From the NCBI RefSeq assembly GCF_000213175.1, contig NW_009799099.1, positions 4,342,473 to 4,406,472 on the forward strand: a stretch of 64,000 nt of DNA, written 5' to 3'. Positions 11,792-23,982 of this stretch are shown here, piece by piece (positions within the stretch are counted from its first letter, which is position 1; each line of letters starts with the position of its first letter). Both the position numbers and the translations under genes were made by a program. The notes under the pieces were generated by a model. The model did not search any database, was not told where the DNA came from, and saw only the letters and a program-made list of their open reading frames with translations. Source of the DNA: Neurospora tetrasperma FGSC 2508 (lineage: Eukaryota > Ascomycota > Sordariomycetes > Sordariales > Sordariaceae).

Positions 11792-13367
11792 GTGCGTCGG
11801 AATGTAGGAACTCGGGACTCTTGAATTGGATGCCGTTAGCCTGTCGAAACACAATGGAGTACAATCTCTCGGCTCGCTCGCTGCCTAGAGTTTGACCTAG
11901 TAGCTTTTCGTTAGTGTTCCCGTGATAGCCGAGTTGGTCAAGATTTGGATGCCCTCGTGAAACACGATTGACTGCCGAGTTTCCTCCAATGCTGATCTGG
12001 TCGTGGTAATCCAGGGCAGGAATGGTAAGAGCAGGGAACTATATTAAGCTCGTAATGCGGCATTCCAGCCAGCCCCTGGAGAGAAGCTGAGCAAAAATGG
12101 AGAGGAGAGTTGAACTAGGTCATCAGCCTCGATAGCCTCAACAAAACACGTGCACTTTTAGTGCAGTGGCTTAAGTTGTGAGGCGGCGTGACCTCACATC
12201 AGCTTTGTCCGGCGAGATTCCCCGGTGAAGTTTGAGAGCTGGGCAAGCAAAGTCACGGTCTCGAGCTGGAAAAGTCCCCTTCTCGCCCAGGATATACATG
12301 ATAGATGACACCCGAGTCCAAGTTTTGACCTTGCACCCAGCGAAGAAATCATCGACAACTGGATGGACAAGATACATACTACAAATAGTGTGTGTACTAC
12401 AGGGTTGCAAGGGTTTGGAAGACGCCGTTACTGAGCATTGCATACAATAAAATCCTTGATTTGCGTGGTATTCTTGGGCTGAGTTTGGTGTTGTTCTGGA
12501 TGGAGAACATGGGTGTCATCAATTTCGTCCAAGAAGTTCTGGCCAACTGGCGCAGGGTCTTGGCAGCACATTTGTAGTGCATTTACAGTGGATCTGGTGG
12601 GAACTAGCTGCCGACCGAATGATACGCAGCGTCTGTTTGGTCCTTGCAGTGGCGTCTTGGCATCACACTCAAGTGGACTCCAAAAAGCCAATGAGCGCAT
12701 TGGGCCTGAAACTGGAGAGTAATGACGTCGATGGACTAAGGAAGCGATTGCCTGTCTCAACGCATGACGACGTTGTGGAAAGGAAGGAATCGTCGCCCTC
12801 TTTGTCGCAGTGAGCAGTGAGCAGCCAGCCTTTGGTTGTGACGGGGACACGATTGGCATCATAGCTGTAGTGTAGGACATATCATCATTGAGTGTCATCA
12901 TTTCTGCTCTGGCTTCGTTCCCCATTCGTTTCACCTTTTTCTCCTCCTGTCTGTCATTCCATATCACCACCGAGGAAACCGAGCCATCCATCATTCAACG
13001 CCGCAGTTTCCATCTTCGACACCGTCCGGCGTAGCCGTTCGCTTCTCCCACAAAACATAAAAATAAAAATAACCCTAGACATCCTGATCGACAATCCTTA
13101 TTATAAACCTACAGATAAGGTTACTCTAACACGCGACCATCACCGTACAAAACCAATCGTCAAGTAGAATCCACAAGATCAAACAACACCTCGAAAGCAA
13201 AGGACCTGTAAGATTTCGCCATTTCACAGCCTCCGTCGCAGTGGACCATCATCATCCGGCCGGTGCCCCACAGTTTCCCGACATCCGATTCCCACGCGGC
13301 CGGTCTGGTCTTTTAACTTTTGTTTTGTTTGGGTTTTGGTCCTGGTTCCAATAGCCATACATAAACC
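11792..13367. other. Intergenic region between glutaminase and eis1 genes
   Basis: This holds the glutaminase 3' end and the eis1 promoter. A pyrimidine-rich, CA-rich stretch at about 12.9-13.3 kb probably corresponds to the eis1 promoter and 5' leader. Open frames up to 188 codons (12428-12994, minus) show no family motif or splice support. I see no gene. Confidence 0.5.
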
Positions 13368-16300
13368 ATGGTCTCATCTACTGCGCTTAAGCAAACAGCG
13401 CTCGTCCCTCCAAGTAAGTCCGCGCGTTCATCAGGTGGATGCTTGTCAGTCGGGCGCAACACCCGGACATACCTTACTGACCACCTTGTAAAGACAATAC
13501 TGGGAGGCTACGATACGCAGACTCCAAGGACCTACCTAGCTACCCTTCTTCCGGTCTCAAGGACAACAACGGAGCTGCCAGTGCCGCCGCGTCTTTGGGA
13601 TGGACTAACAGGAAATCGGTCGAATATCCAAAACCAGAGATATCGACAGCTCCCGCTTCTTCAGCCGCGACTCTGGGATGGACAAACACCAAAGTAGTTG
13701 AACATCCAAAGGCAGAGCTATCAAATACACACGCTTCGCACGCCAATACCGCTGCAGTCCTGGCTAACGGCCAAAAGATGGCGTCCCCAACGAGTAACGG
13801 TTTGGAGGTTTCGCGAACCAAGAGCAATGCCGCAGGATCACAAGCGGCTATCTCGGCATTACGTGCAGCTCAAAGACAACAGAAGCAACAGCACCAACCC
13901 CAACCTCAGCAGCCTAAGCTTACCCTGCAGACCTCAAACTGGGGTAACTCGGCTGCGAATTTGGCCTTCAAGGGACACAAGTCACCGACCTCTTCTACCC
14001 TAACTGTCCCAGAGACACAAAGTTCCGCCTTGACACGGCAAGCATCACTGCGCGCAGCAAGGGATGCTGTGGCCGGGCGACGCCCGCGATCGAAGTCGCA
14101 ACCTCAGCCGATGACCGACAACACCGCATACCCTGACAAAGAAAACGCAACCTCCAATGCCCTCAGCGCCGCGGCCAAGTCGATGCGCTCTCCATCTATT
14201 CGTTCGACGGACGGAGCCGGCGCCGTTCCGTACACGACCATGAGCAGAGAAATGTTTACGTCCCGACCTCCTGTCAAGCCTGAAGTCGATGAGAAGCAGC
14301 GGCAAGACGTTCTCCATGCTTCCGCTTTGGCCATGGCCAAGCGCATGTACACCCAGCAGCAAAAAACGATCGACCAGTCCAAACAAGCGCAAGGGAGGAG
14401 ATCCTCCTTTGAGCGCCATGGTACCAGCAACCCAACAGATCAAAACAACGAAGTGGAACGCTCGCCGGTGGTATACAACAGCCTCCAAGACGCCGCCTAC
14501 CGTCTCGCGCAGGAACGTCTTGCCAAGCTGCACGACGAACACCAGAAGAACCGGGAGATGCAGGAGTACTACACGGGTGCTTCCCCCTCCTCCAACCAAG
14601 GCAACAGCGCCGGCAGCGCATTCGGCAGCATCCGCAACAAACTCACCAGGCGTCGGTCCTCCAGCGACGGCGACATCATCGCCGCCAACGACCGCCAGCA
14701 CTCCCAGCGCATTCGCAAGCAAATGTCCCTTTTCAACACCAAGATCGCTGAAGTTAACGAGCAAAAACGGGCGCGCGACCGTGAAGCGCTTTTGCAAGCC
14801 GCGCAGCGCAACGTCAAGGCGCGATTGCAGGGGATGGATGAAAAGCTGTATGCGGAAAAGGGAGTGATGATTCCGCACACGAGCAAGAGCGATTGGGAAG
14901 TAAAGGCACACGCTGCGGCGCAGGCGAGGTTCGATGCGACGAACAGTGGCAAAAGGTCGATGGATGCGGGCCAAGTGGATATCGGTGGAGGGAAGATGGT
15001 GGACAGGGCGAAGGTGGAGGATATCGCGGCGAAGAGGGTGCAGCCGTTGCTGGATGAAATCAATGATCTTGCGGAAAAAGAGAGAGAGAGGAAGGCAACG
15101 TTGAAGATGGAAGAGGAGAGGAAGAAGGAGGAGGTGGAGAAGAATAAGATGAGGGAGAAGGAGGTGGCGATGTTGCACAAGCAGTTGAAAGGTATGTTTC
15201 CTTTGCGTGTTAGTGTCGATATCAGGGGTAAGTGGCTAACCCGAATGATTGACAGACCAGCAAAAAGACAAGGAGAAGGCTCTGGCGGCGGAAGTCAAGA
15301 GAGAAGAAAGGCAGCGAAAGGAGGAAGAGAAAGCGGCCAAGGCCGAGCAGAAGCGATTGGCCAAGGAGGCCAAGGAGATCAAGGAGGAGAAGCAAACTGG
15401 AAAGGGGAAGGAGCCCGCGACCGCCGCTGATTTGGACCGAAGTTCGCCGGACAACCAACCAATGGTCCGACCACCGGTTGTCCATAGGAGGACAGACAGT
15501 TCAGGGTTGGCCAGGTTATCCATGCCCTTCCTCCAAAGACGCACATCGCCGCTTCAACGGGTTTCAACATCACCAGACGAGGGAACGAGTCCCATCTCGG
15601 ATCCGCAATCAGTGGCATCCCCAACTAGCAAAGTGAAGGCCTGGTTAAAGAGCCGCTTCTCCCGTCCTAGACGAGTATCTGGCGCATCTGTCGCCTCGCC
15701 GAAAGTAGTTACAACGGCGGACGGTACCGCTGATGCCGCCAGCCCAAATGCGAACAGGGGCTTCATCGGTGGCATGGCCCTAACCCGGAAGCTAGGTGAA
15801 AATAACCCCAGTGTCCCCTCCATTGTTGGAGACGACCACAGCGGGCCGGAAAGTATCCGCGAAGTCGCCCTCGCCGGCCTCTCAGCTCCCAGCCCGGTCC
15901 AGGCGTCGGCGACACTGGCGCCAGCCATAACACTGCGAGCGACGGCACAAGATGAACCTGGTGAAAGCAGTGGCCTTACGACCGTCCCTACCAACCCCAC
16001 CGGCGCCCTGGGCACTGCCGCTCTGAAATCTTCCTCTCGACCTATCAGCGCCATTGGCAGTTTGGACGCACTGGCTACCGTCACCACCATCACCACTACT
16101 ACCACCACCGAACCAGCAGTCCGCGACCGTCCTCCCTCCCCATCAGCCCAAGACCAAGGCCAAGTCCAACAACCACACCTCGTTCTCCCCTACGTCACCA
16201 CCACCACTGCCCCAGCCGAAGGCGAAGCAGAAATCAACTCCGTTAGCAGCCTAAGTAGCTCAGACTTAAGCGATAGCGTCTACAGCAGTGTAAGCAATAA

Positions 16301-16682
16301 CAGCGCTTCAAGGCCTGCTCAAGACAACGACAGCGACAACGAAGACGACGAGTTCCTAGAAGCGAGAAGCATTTTTTCCAGCGACGGGCCGCATACACCA
16401 CCATCGGCGGGGTTCCCTCCGGTGGTGAATGGGATGCAGGTTTCTGTCACACAACCTACCCCCAGTATTGGTAGTGAGGGGCATGGGCAGTTTTTGATGG
16501 TTAAGCCGAGAGCTAGTACTGGGTCTGGTTTTGGGGTGGGGAGTGTGAGTGGAAGGAGTCTGAGGGAGAGGCCGGTGAGTCCGGGGGGACTGAGTGTTGG
16601 ACAGTCGTCGATCAGTGGGTGTGGGAGGATTAGTCCGTTTAGGGAGAGTAGGTTTTCGGAGAATTTTGATAAAGAGGATTAA
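13368..16682 (+). CDS. eis1: Eisosome protein 1 (Eis1)
   Basis: This gene is predicted to encode a 1056-residue eisosome component, a peripheral protein of plasma-membrane furrows that helps organise eisosomes. Exons are 13368-13413, 13494-15191 and 15256-16682. The 46-nt first exon is supported because joining it to 13494 yields the family's N-terminal block (NNTGRLRYADSKDLPSYPS). Next come two copies of an LGWTNxKxVExPK motif in the first 80 residues. The conserved core follows (DAAYRLAQERLAKLHDEH, RIRKQMSLFNTKIAEV, RDREALLQAAQRNVKARL, VDIGGGKMVDRAKVEDIA) and then a long charged coiled coil rich in E and K, which spans intron 2. The C-terminal 400 residues are Ser/Pro/Thr-rich and look disordered. 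A 377-codon minus-strand frame inside exon 2 is only a shadow. Confidence 0.9.
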
Positions 16683-17463
16683 GGGGTAGTGGATAAGATT
16701 TTGTGTTTTTAATTGTGGCACTTGGGTTTGTTTTGGATAGTGTTCTTTTCTTGGATGGTTGATACCCTTTTGGGGGCGTCCGGGGGTTTTAATGAATGGA
16801 TGGGTGGGTGCCTAATGAGAACAAATGATTGATGAATGTTTTGCTTGTTCTGTATCACATACCTCAAACCGTTCTGTTGGAGTTTTGCTGCGGTTTTTGT
16901 ACATGTAATGGCTCAATGACCTGATGATCCGTTCCCTAGGTGCCTGTCTTCTCTCCTATCTGTACAAATAGGAGTATTCCTAAATGATATTCGTTCGTAG
17001 TCAGTCCCAAATCCGTCAAACTCGTGAGATGTACCAGATCGATGTTACTTCAATTTCAAATACCATCTCGTAACATCACCAAGCCCAAACAAAGACCCGG
17101 GCAATACAAACCCTCCATGCCGTGTTCTGTTTGCTCACAATACTCCACCTCGTCCTCTCTCGTACGGCAGCCTACATGCCAACACTCCAGTCACTCACTC
17201 CACTGCTGTTGTCTGGAAGCGGAAAAGTTGTTTGCGTAGGTAGAGGTACCTGCTAGCTGGCCACCCCTACCAACAACTGTTTCGCTCCTTCCCTCCCCAG
17301 AATCACCAGCACTCACCTCACCTGTCTGCCCGTTTGCCTACCTAGGAGCTCGTACCTTCCCAACACTTCCCTAGCACACACACATCACCCCCGCCCCCGG
17401 GGTCATATAAGCAATTTCCTAGGGAGTTTCTTACACCGAACGAAGAAAACAAGAAAATAAGTA
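16683..17463. other. Intergenic region downstream of eis1
   Basis: This contains the eis1 3' end and the approach to the tRNA pair. A pyrimidine-rich stretch lies at about 17.25-17.4 kb. No gene is seen. Confidence 0.5.
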
Positions 17464-17552
17464 ACCCTACTGGTGTATCGGTTAACATGGCGGATTCTCA
17501 TCATTCCAAAGTGAAGCTTCCGCAGCGCAGGGTTCAATTCCCTGGTAGGGTA
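17464..17552 (+). tRNA. tRNA-Glu(CUC), intron-containing
   Basis: The acceptor stem ACCCTAC pairs perfectly with GTAGGGT (17545-17551). The D-arm TGGTGTATCGGTTAACAT is typical of tRNA-Glu. The anticodon stem GCGGA (17490-17494) pairs with TCCGC (17519-17523), and the T-arm is CAGGG-TTCAATT-CCCTG. The loop reads TTCTCA with anticodon CTC at 17497-17499. A 17-nt intron (17501-17517) sits one base 3' of the anticodon, the canonical position. A T-run starting within ten bases downstream (17556) is a plausible Pol III terminator. Confidence 0.93.
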
Positions 17553-18166
17553 AAATTTTTTTGCACATGTCTGGACTTTTTCTGTGTGTTCCTGAAATTC
17601 TTGTCTTGCTGTCTGTACTGTGAGTTCATCAGGTCGACATGAATAAGGTTTACCATCGATCTCTTTCATGATCACTTGATATATGCTTTTCCTGCCGTAC
17701 TTCTGAGATTATGCAGGTCAAATGAGAGAGGTGGAAAAGGCGATGATACCTAGGAAATGAATGGGCTTGAGTCTGAAGTGGTAATCTTGAAGGACATAGA
17801 AACGAAAAGCAGAAGAGAAAAGGAGAGCACTGGAAGGGAGTGTTGGTAATGGGAAGCCCTTGTTGTAAAGGGACTTCTTGGGTTTGGACATCCAACGTCA
17901 ACACACCACTAGGGCTTTGGAGCTGGATTTTCTTCGTTGCCAAGCTATATGAACGGATGTCACTCAGCCATTGTACTGTTAAGCAGGCTGGTATGAAGGC
18001 TACAGTGGTGTCACATTGTGAGCGGTGTTCACTTTGATAGTATGTTGTACCTTCCAACTCTAGGCTCCTAATGGAGAAACCCCACATGAGCCAAATGTTT
18101 ACAAAGAAGGAGCGCAAACAAGGCATATAGGTCTACTCTTTGCTGCTTCTGGTCAACAAGAGATGA
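17553..18166. other. Spacer between the two tRNA-Glu genes
   Basis: About 600 bases separate the two tRNA genes. The sequence starts with a T-run that likely terminates the first tRNA. No gene or extended similarity between the flanks of the two tRNAs is evident by eye. Confidence 0.5.
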
Positions 18167-18253
18167 ACCTTACTGGTGTATCGGTTAACATGGCGGATTC
18201 TCAATCTTGTGATCAGGTTTCCGCAGCGCAGGGTTCAACTCCCTGGTAGGGTA
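18167..18253 (+). tRNA. tRNA-Glu(CUC), second copy, intron-containing
   Basis: The mature sequence is almost the same as the copy 600 bases upstream: acceptor ACCTTAC/GTAGGGT (one G-U pair), the same D-arm, anticodon stem GCGGA/TCCGC, anticodon CTC at 18200-18202, and T-loop TTCAACT. The intron (18204-18218) is 15 nt and unrelated in sequence to the 17-nt intron of the first copy. A run of T follows at 18258-18270. Confidence 0.93.
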
Positions 18254-20984
18254 GACTTTTGTTTTTTTTCTCGTCATGTTCTTTGTAACTTGCTTTTTCT
18301 TAATGTTGAATTCTGTAATAGAGAAATGAGATGGTCTTTTGGGAACTTCGATTCACATAACAGCAAAATCTTCTGAAGCGTTCACCAAGATAACCATCAA
18401 GCATTCTCGTCTATCGTTGCTGATTATTTTGTGAGTGGAATGATTTGAGAGACATGGCGTGACATTATAAGATGAGGCGTTAGACAGGTTCGATATCAGA
18501 GAACCCATTGATCGTTATCTCAAATGCGGCAGGTAGTAGGTACCAATACTTTGAAGCCACCTTACAGCCACTTACTAACCAAGTGTGTCTTGATTTCCAT
18601 GTGCGATAAAATGTGCCGGTGGCGGAAGGTTTTGTCTCGCATGTGACAGTCTTCTGGAAAGCCTAGATTCATCATGAGAGGCTGTTGTTGATCTCGTGAG
18701 GCCTAGAACCCGATGGAGTCGAAAACAGGCCGCGACGAAAGTGGGAAGTAAGTGGGGAGTGGGAAGTGAACTCGGCGGACGCACCCGTGTTTCTCATGCT
18801 TGTTAGTTACCGATTGACTCTACCGCAAGTCACAAGCAGGTCCTTAGCAAGATGGTCAAGACAGAGTGGCCCGCCGAGGAGTGTCGTTCTCAGCCCTACG
18901 AGAAGCGGGACGGATGTCGTCTGGTGTGGGGAGGAAAAGGGATCCGCAAGTCCGATGTTCCTGGGACCAGGGGTAGCGACGCGCACAGACCACCCCGCGA
19001 CACATTGTGCTTCATCGCCCCGCCGTACGGGGAAGGCACTCAAATGAGGGGTTTCGATCTGTTGTCTCCCCTCTTCTTCACCAAGCACTGCATCCTCAAA
19101 GCTGACAAGGCGTCCATCCGGGTTGAATAACCAATATCACAACATAGCTGACTGTGTGTTGATGAGGCGATAATCGTTCTGTTTCCGTCCTCCCTCACAA
19201 GACCTTGCGCTATTCGGAGCCCCCCTCCCCCTTCCTTCCGTCTACTTACGTGTTGCTCAACATGACCGCAGTCTCATTCCTTTCGCTCGCTCGCCTCCTC
19301 CATTTGTCACTCACTGTCTCCATCACACGCGCACATTATGCCATCTAATTTCAGAAACAATTCTCTCAGCTCTGCATAGCCACCCTTTCTCACAAATGCA
19401 ACTTCAGGGCCCGAATCGAACGCGGTTACGACGGGAATAGCAAACAGCCGCGTCTAGAATGCACACCAGGTCTGAGTTACCTACAACTGCGCTACTCTCG
19501 CTCTTTCTTCCGACTTTTGTCCATCAGTGCGAGTAAGCCCCGGTCCGATTACAACGATGGCGCCGGAGAGGCGAGAAAGATGCCTGACTACGACTGCGAC
19601 GATGCGAAGAAGAGTATCAGTGCATATCACACACACTGATGACTACATTATCGGTGTGCATTTATATCTCACTAACGGTCGATAGTCTGCCACCTGCGTT
19701 ACCTTCCCTCAGCTGTTGCCTTGCCAAAGCATTGAATTGTCAAGGAACGTTCCATCCGGTCAATAAATCCAAAGCTGGGTCGGTATTGGCACCCACCCAT
19801 CAGTTCGGGCTTTATCAGTCATAAGTGACAGCAGTTTTCATCGGTGGTTGTGTGGCGCTCCCCGCGTGGACACATCTCAAGTCACATCAAAACCTCTGCT
19901 TCGGGCCATCCCATGCCGCTGGGGAAAAAATAGTCGAAAAAAAATGGTGCTCTTATCGGTAGTACAAAAGATGGGGAGACCAATCAACAGCCGCCGTCGC
20001 AATAGGCGTTCCCTTATAGTCGCTCGGCTCGGCATCTCGGCTGAGCTTGGCGTTGGATGAGGTTTGGTGGTGGTGGTGGTGGTGGTTGTTGAACTATTGT
20101 ACAGTATCAACAGGGTTGTCTCGCTTGCGACGGCAATGTGGTTGCAAAGAAGAGAGAGCCCACATCGTATTTGATGCACAACAGTCAGCTCTGCACTTCT
20201 CACTCGCCTTGAACTCGTTCGGCTGCAAATGCCCGCCATGCAGTCGTTGTTGGACTTCGCGATAATACGAGAAGAGCAACCAGGCCCTCCCAAGAACCAA
20301 TCAGGATCACTCGAGATCCTGGACAGAAGACGTTGTGTGTGTGTGTATCTTGATGGAAAGCTGATGCAGGGTCAGCCAATTCCCAACTAGCGGTGCGATT
20401 CCCCGGGTCCAGATTCCCATCCACCCTTGCCTTCTCCCCTTGCGCCCATATTGTATGCTGTCTCAAGCCTCGTCTGGCTGTACCATCCTCGCCTTGTGAT
20501 TCCTATGCCTCTTCTGGGTAGGGAGTGCATGAGAGGAATAGGTCGCAGTGCGCAATCATGGACGCACCAATGAAAATAGCCTCTCCTCGAGAGAAAAAGG
20601 AGTCTGTCTATCTATCGGCTTACTGCCGTCCAGTTCGGAATAAGATCGAATCCATTCCCTGGTGGTATTGCATTGTGTCGTGTCGTGTTGTCATCGAGCT
20701 TAGCGATACGAGGCGTATAAGCATCTCGATACCACCTTTTCTTCTTTCTTACCTCGACCTTCTCTTGCAGACGCCTCAAAGCCAAAGCAGCCATCACTCG
20801 TTATTTCCTCAATCAAACTGCAGCTGTTCAGCTGCGAGCCGGTTTCCCTTCTCACAATCCGGGCGTCCATCAGTACATTCACTCTCGACCGTTGTTATCA
20901 TACATACGGTACTGCTGTCAGATCTGATGTCCTGAACCGTTTCCCGATCTCGCGCAAGCCTCACAGACGCCTACGACGCCTATT
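18254..20984. other. Long intergenic region upstream of the peroxidase gene
   Basis: About 2.7 kb has no recognisable gene on either strand. A GGT repeat lies at 20068-20088 and a GT repeat near 20332-20346. The last few hundred bases, rich in CT, should hold the promoter and leader of the peroxidase gene. Confidence 0.5.
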
Positions 20985-23982
20985 ATGAGATACGCATATC
21001 CCACCCTGGCTGGCCTGCTCTCGCTGGCGGCCAGGACTAGAGCCGACCCAACATGGCCCGCCGCCACCGACGAGATGGAGGAGATTGTATATCAACTCCA
21101 GGGGTTCAAGGGCAGGGTTTTTAATGATGTCATTACGCCTTGTAACAATGAGGCTGCCGGGCCTGGGAGGGTAACGGCCTCGGAGTGGCTGCGGGTGGGA
21201 TTCCAGTATGTGTTTTGAATTCTTTCTCTTTTTTTTCTGACTTTCAGTGATGAGGGTAGAAAATAGGGCAGGTCAAAATGCCGGATGACGATTAAAAAAT
21301 AGAAGAAGAAAAAAAAAAAGTCTAGAGAATGGGATGACACCTGACGGGAAATCACGTGGAACTGAATACCTGTTGTAGTCCGACGAATGAATATAGTCCG
21401 CACAAAATGCTAACTTCCAACCAGCGACATGGCCACCCACAACCGCGTCTTCGGCACCGGCGGGCTCGACGCCTCACTCCAATTCGAGCTCACAAACGGT
21501 GAGAACACCGGGCCAGGCCACAACACCACCCTCAGGTTCTTGGCCAACTACTACTCATCCCAATCGAGTATGGCCGACCTGATTGCCGCCGGCGTCTACG
21601 CCTCCGTCCGATCTTGCGGAGGCCCCGTCGTTCCCCTTCGCCTCGGGAGGAAAGACGCAACGTCCAGCGGCAGCACCGGCGTACCACAGCCCCAGAACTC
21701 GGCCGAAACGTTTAGGCAACAGTTCGACCGTATGGGGTTCAGTACCGAGGAGATGATCCAGGTGACAGCTTGCGGACACACCCTCGGTGGTGTCCACTCG
21801 GAAGAGTTTCCCGAGATTGTGCCCTCCGGTACGGGAACGAACGGCCAGAAGCCGCTTGATACCACCGATGCTACGTTTGATAACAAGGTGGTCACTGAGT
21901 ACATCTCAGGGACTACGCAGAATCCGCTGGTAGTTGGGCCAGCTGTTGCGGTGAACAGACACTCGGATTTCAAGGTGTATAACATTGATGGCAATGCCAC
22001 GATGAATGGGTTAACGTCGGCGACGACTTTCAGGGACGTTTGCAAGACTGTTCTTCAGAAGATGATTGATACTGTGCCCTCGGGGGTGACGTTGACGGAC
22101 CCAATTACCCCGTATGCGGTTAAGCCTGTTGATATGCAATTGACATTGAATTCGGGAGGTAGCAGTTTTCTACTGAGTGGGTATATCAGAGTTCGCACAA
22201 CAAACCGGGCTTCTGGCGCCATCAAGAACATCAAGATGACTTGGAAAGATAGGAACGGGGGTTGCGCTTCGGGGTCATGTTCATATACCGCCACCGTACA
22301 AGGAGCCGGTACCGGGTTTGATGATACTTTTGAGGTATGCTCCTTTGGCACTCGAATACTTAACTCATCACAACTGACCAGGCGCATAGTTTTTCCCTAT
22401 CTCAACCAACATTCCCACTTCCTCAGGCATTTCTTCCTTCACAGTCACCGTTAATCTCAACGACGGCACCAGCGAGTCGTACGACAACAACGGAAACTCC
22501 TACCCTTTGTCAGATGCCATCATCCTTCAAAAACCCCAGAGCTGTCTTCTTCAGAGCTCTGGTGCACTCACCGTTTCCGCGCTTGTAGGCTCTCTCCCCC
22601 CTTCCTACATTTAAGACTCGCCTCCGCTGACTGACAAAATAGGTCCGCAACGACATCACCGCAACTCCCTCGCTGGGCATCTCTTACCTTACTCCCCGCG
22701 GCGTCGTCCGCAACGGCAACCCTGTCCCTATCCTCAGCAGCACCACCGTAGCCATGACAAAAGGCGACTGTGCGGGTCCCTATACCTTCTACTCCGCCAG
22801 CTACACCATCGCAGGTGGTCTGAGTTACGCCGCCAAGCTCAGCGTCACCGCAGGCTCCAACTCCGATAGCTTCAACAAGGCCAGCGATCTATCAGGCAGC
22901 TGCGCTACCTTTTCTGGAACTGCATCCTGCACCTCGCCTGGTGATGGTGGTGGTGGTGGTGGTAACGAACCAGACGCCTCTTCTACGATTGCCAGCTCTT
23001 CCGCAGCTGGGCCATCATCAACCAGTAGCGTAGTCGAGGTCACCAGCTCCAGCCATATCACCAGCAGCACCACCGTCGCCCCCTCCAGCACCACCTCCTC
23101 CACTACTCCCACCGCCACCGGCCCCGCCAGGAAACCCACAGTCGCCGGCTACACCCGTCTCCGCTGCGCAACCGAAGGATCCGGCGTGCGCGCCCTGACC
23201 GGCGCCTCCTTTGCCTACGACACCATGACGCTCGAGTCGTGCGCGGCCAACTGCACCGCCGCAGGCAACTTTGCCTACTTCGGCGTCGAATACGCTCGCG
23301 AATGTTACTGCGGCAACTCCTTGGCAGCTAGCAGCTCCGAGGCGCCCGATAGCGAGTGTAACATGTTGTGCGCTGGTGATGCGACAGAGTATTGCGGGGC
23401 GGGGAATCGGCTGGAGTTGTACGCGAAGCCTTCTTCTGGTGGGACGGGAACAACAAGAACAACAACAATAACAACAAGTACTACTGCTAGCGCAGCACAG
23501 CCAACGGCTACCCTGGGAAGAAAGGACACGGTGGGCGATTACGTCTTTGTCGGATGCCAGACTGAAGCTACTGAAGGCGGTAGGGCGCTGGAGGGCAAGG
23601 CATGGGCTGATGACGGGATGACGCTGGAGGGATGTGCGGAGGCTTGTAGTGGGTGGGAGTATTTTGGGGTGGAGTATGGGAGGGAGTGTAAGTCTTTTTT
23701 TTCTTTTATCCTTCTTTTTTTTTTTCTCCTGTTCTTTTTCTAATAAAGCTCTCGCGAGACTGGGCAACACTAACCTGACCTTATAACACAGGCTACTGCG
23801 GCAACACCCTCCGAGGCGGCTCGGCTCCCGCTCCGCTGGCTGATTGCAGCTTCACTTGTGCCGGTACTCCTTACGAGTACTGCGGCGCTGGAAATCGACT
23901 TGAGCTTTATCGGTTGGCGAGTGCTAGTTCGTCATCATCAAAGACGAGGAGGTTTCGTTTGGAGAGAGTACGGAGGCTTTGA
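20985..23982 (+). CDS. Secreted haem peroxidase with two C-terminal WSC domains
   Basis: The predicted product has 853 residues. Exons are 20985-21205, 21425-22334, 22390-22584, 22643-23687 and 23792-23982. A signal peptide (to about residue 21) precedes a plant-type peroxidase domain. Removing intron 1 (219 bp, unusually long here) restores the distal motif RVGFHDMATHN, with Arg70 and His74; the proximal haem ligand is likely His192 in TACGHTLGG. After about residue 400 comes a beta-rich region, then a Ser/Thr-rich linker. Two Cys-rich WSC domains follow at about 610-705 and 738-835, each with GVEYxRECYCGN and a YCGAGNRLELY end. WSC domains are thought to bind glycans, so the product may be a wall- or substrate-anchored oxidase. 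This is inference. Its substrate is unknown. Confidence 0.88.

Noticed and set aside
11924-11960. tRNA-like D-arm (gatagccgagttggtcaag)
   Set aside because: No matching T-arm or acceptor strand lies within a plausible distance.
12428-12994. Minus-strand frame of 188 codons upstream of eis1
   Set aside because: It has no motif or consistent codon pattern, and the region reads as the eis1 promoter side.
14045-15178. Minus-strand open frame of 377 codons
   Set aside because: It is antisense to the conserved core of Eis1, is Leu/Arg/His-rich, and has no family motif. It is a shadow of the GC-rich plus-strand exon.
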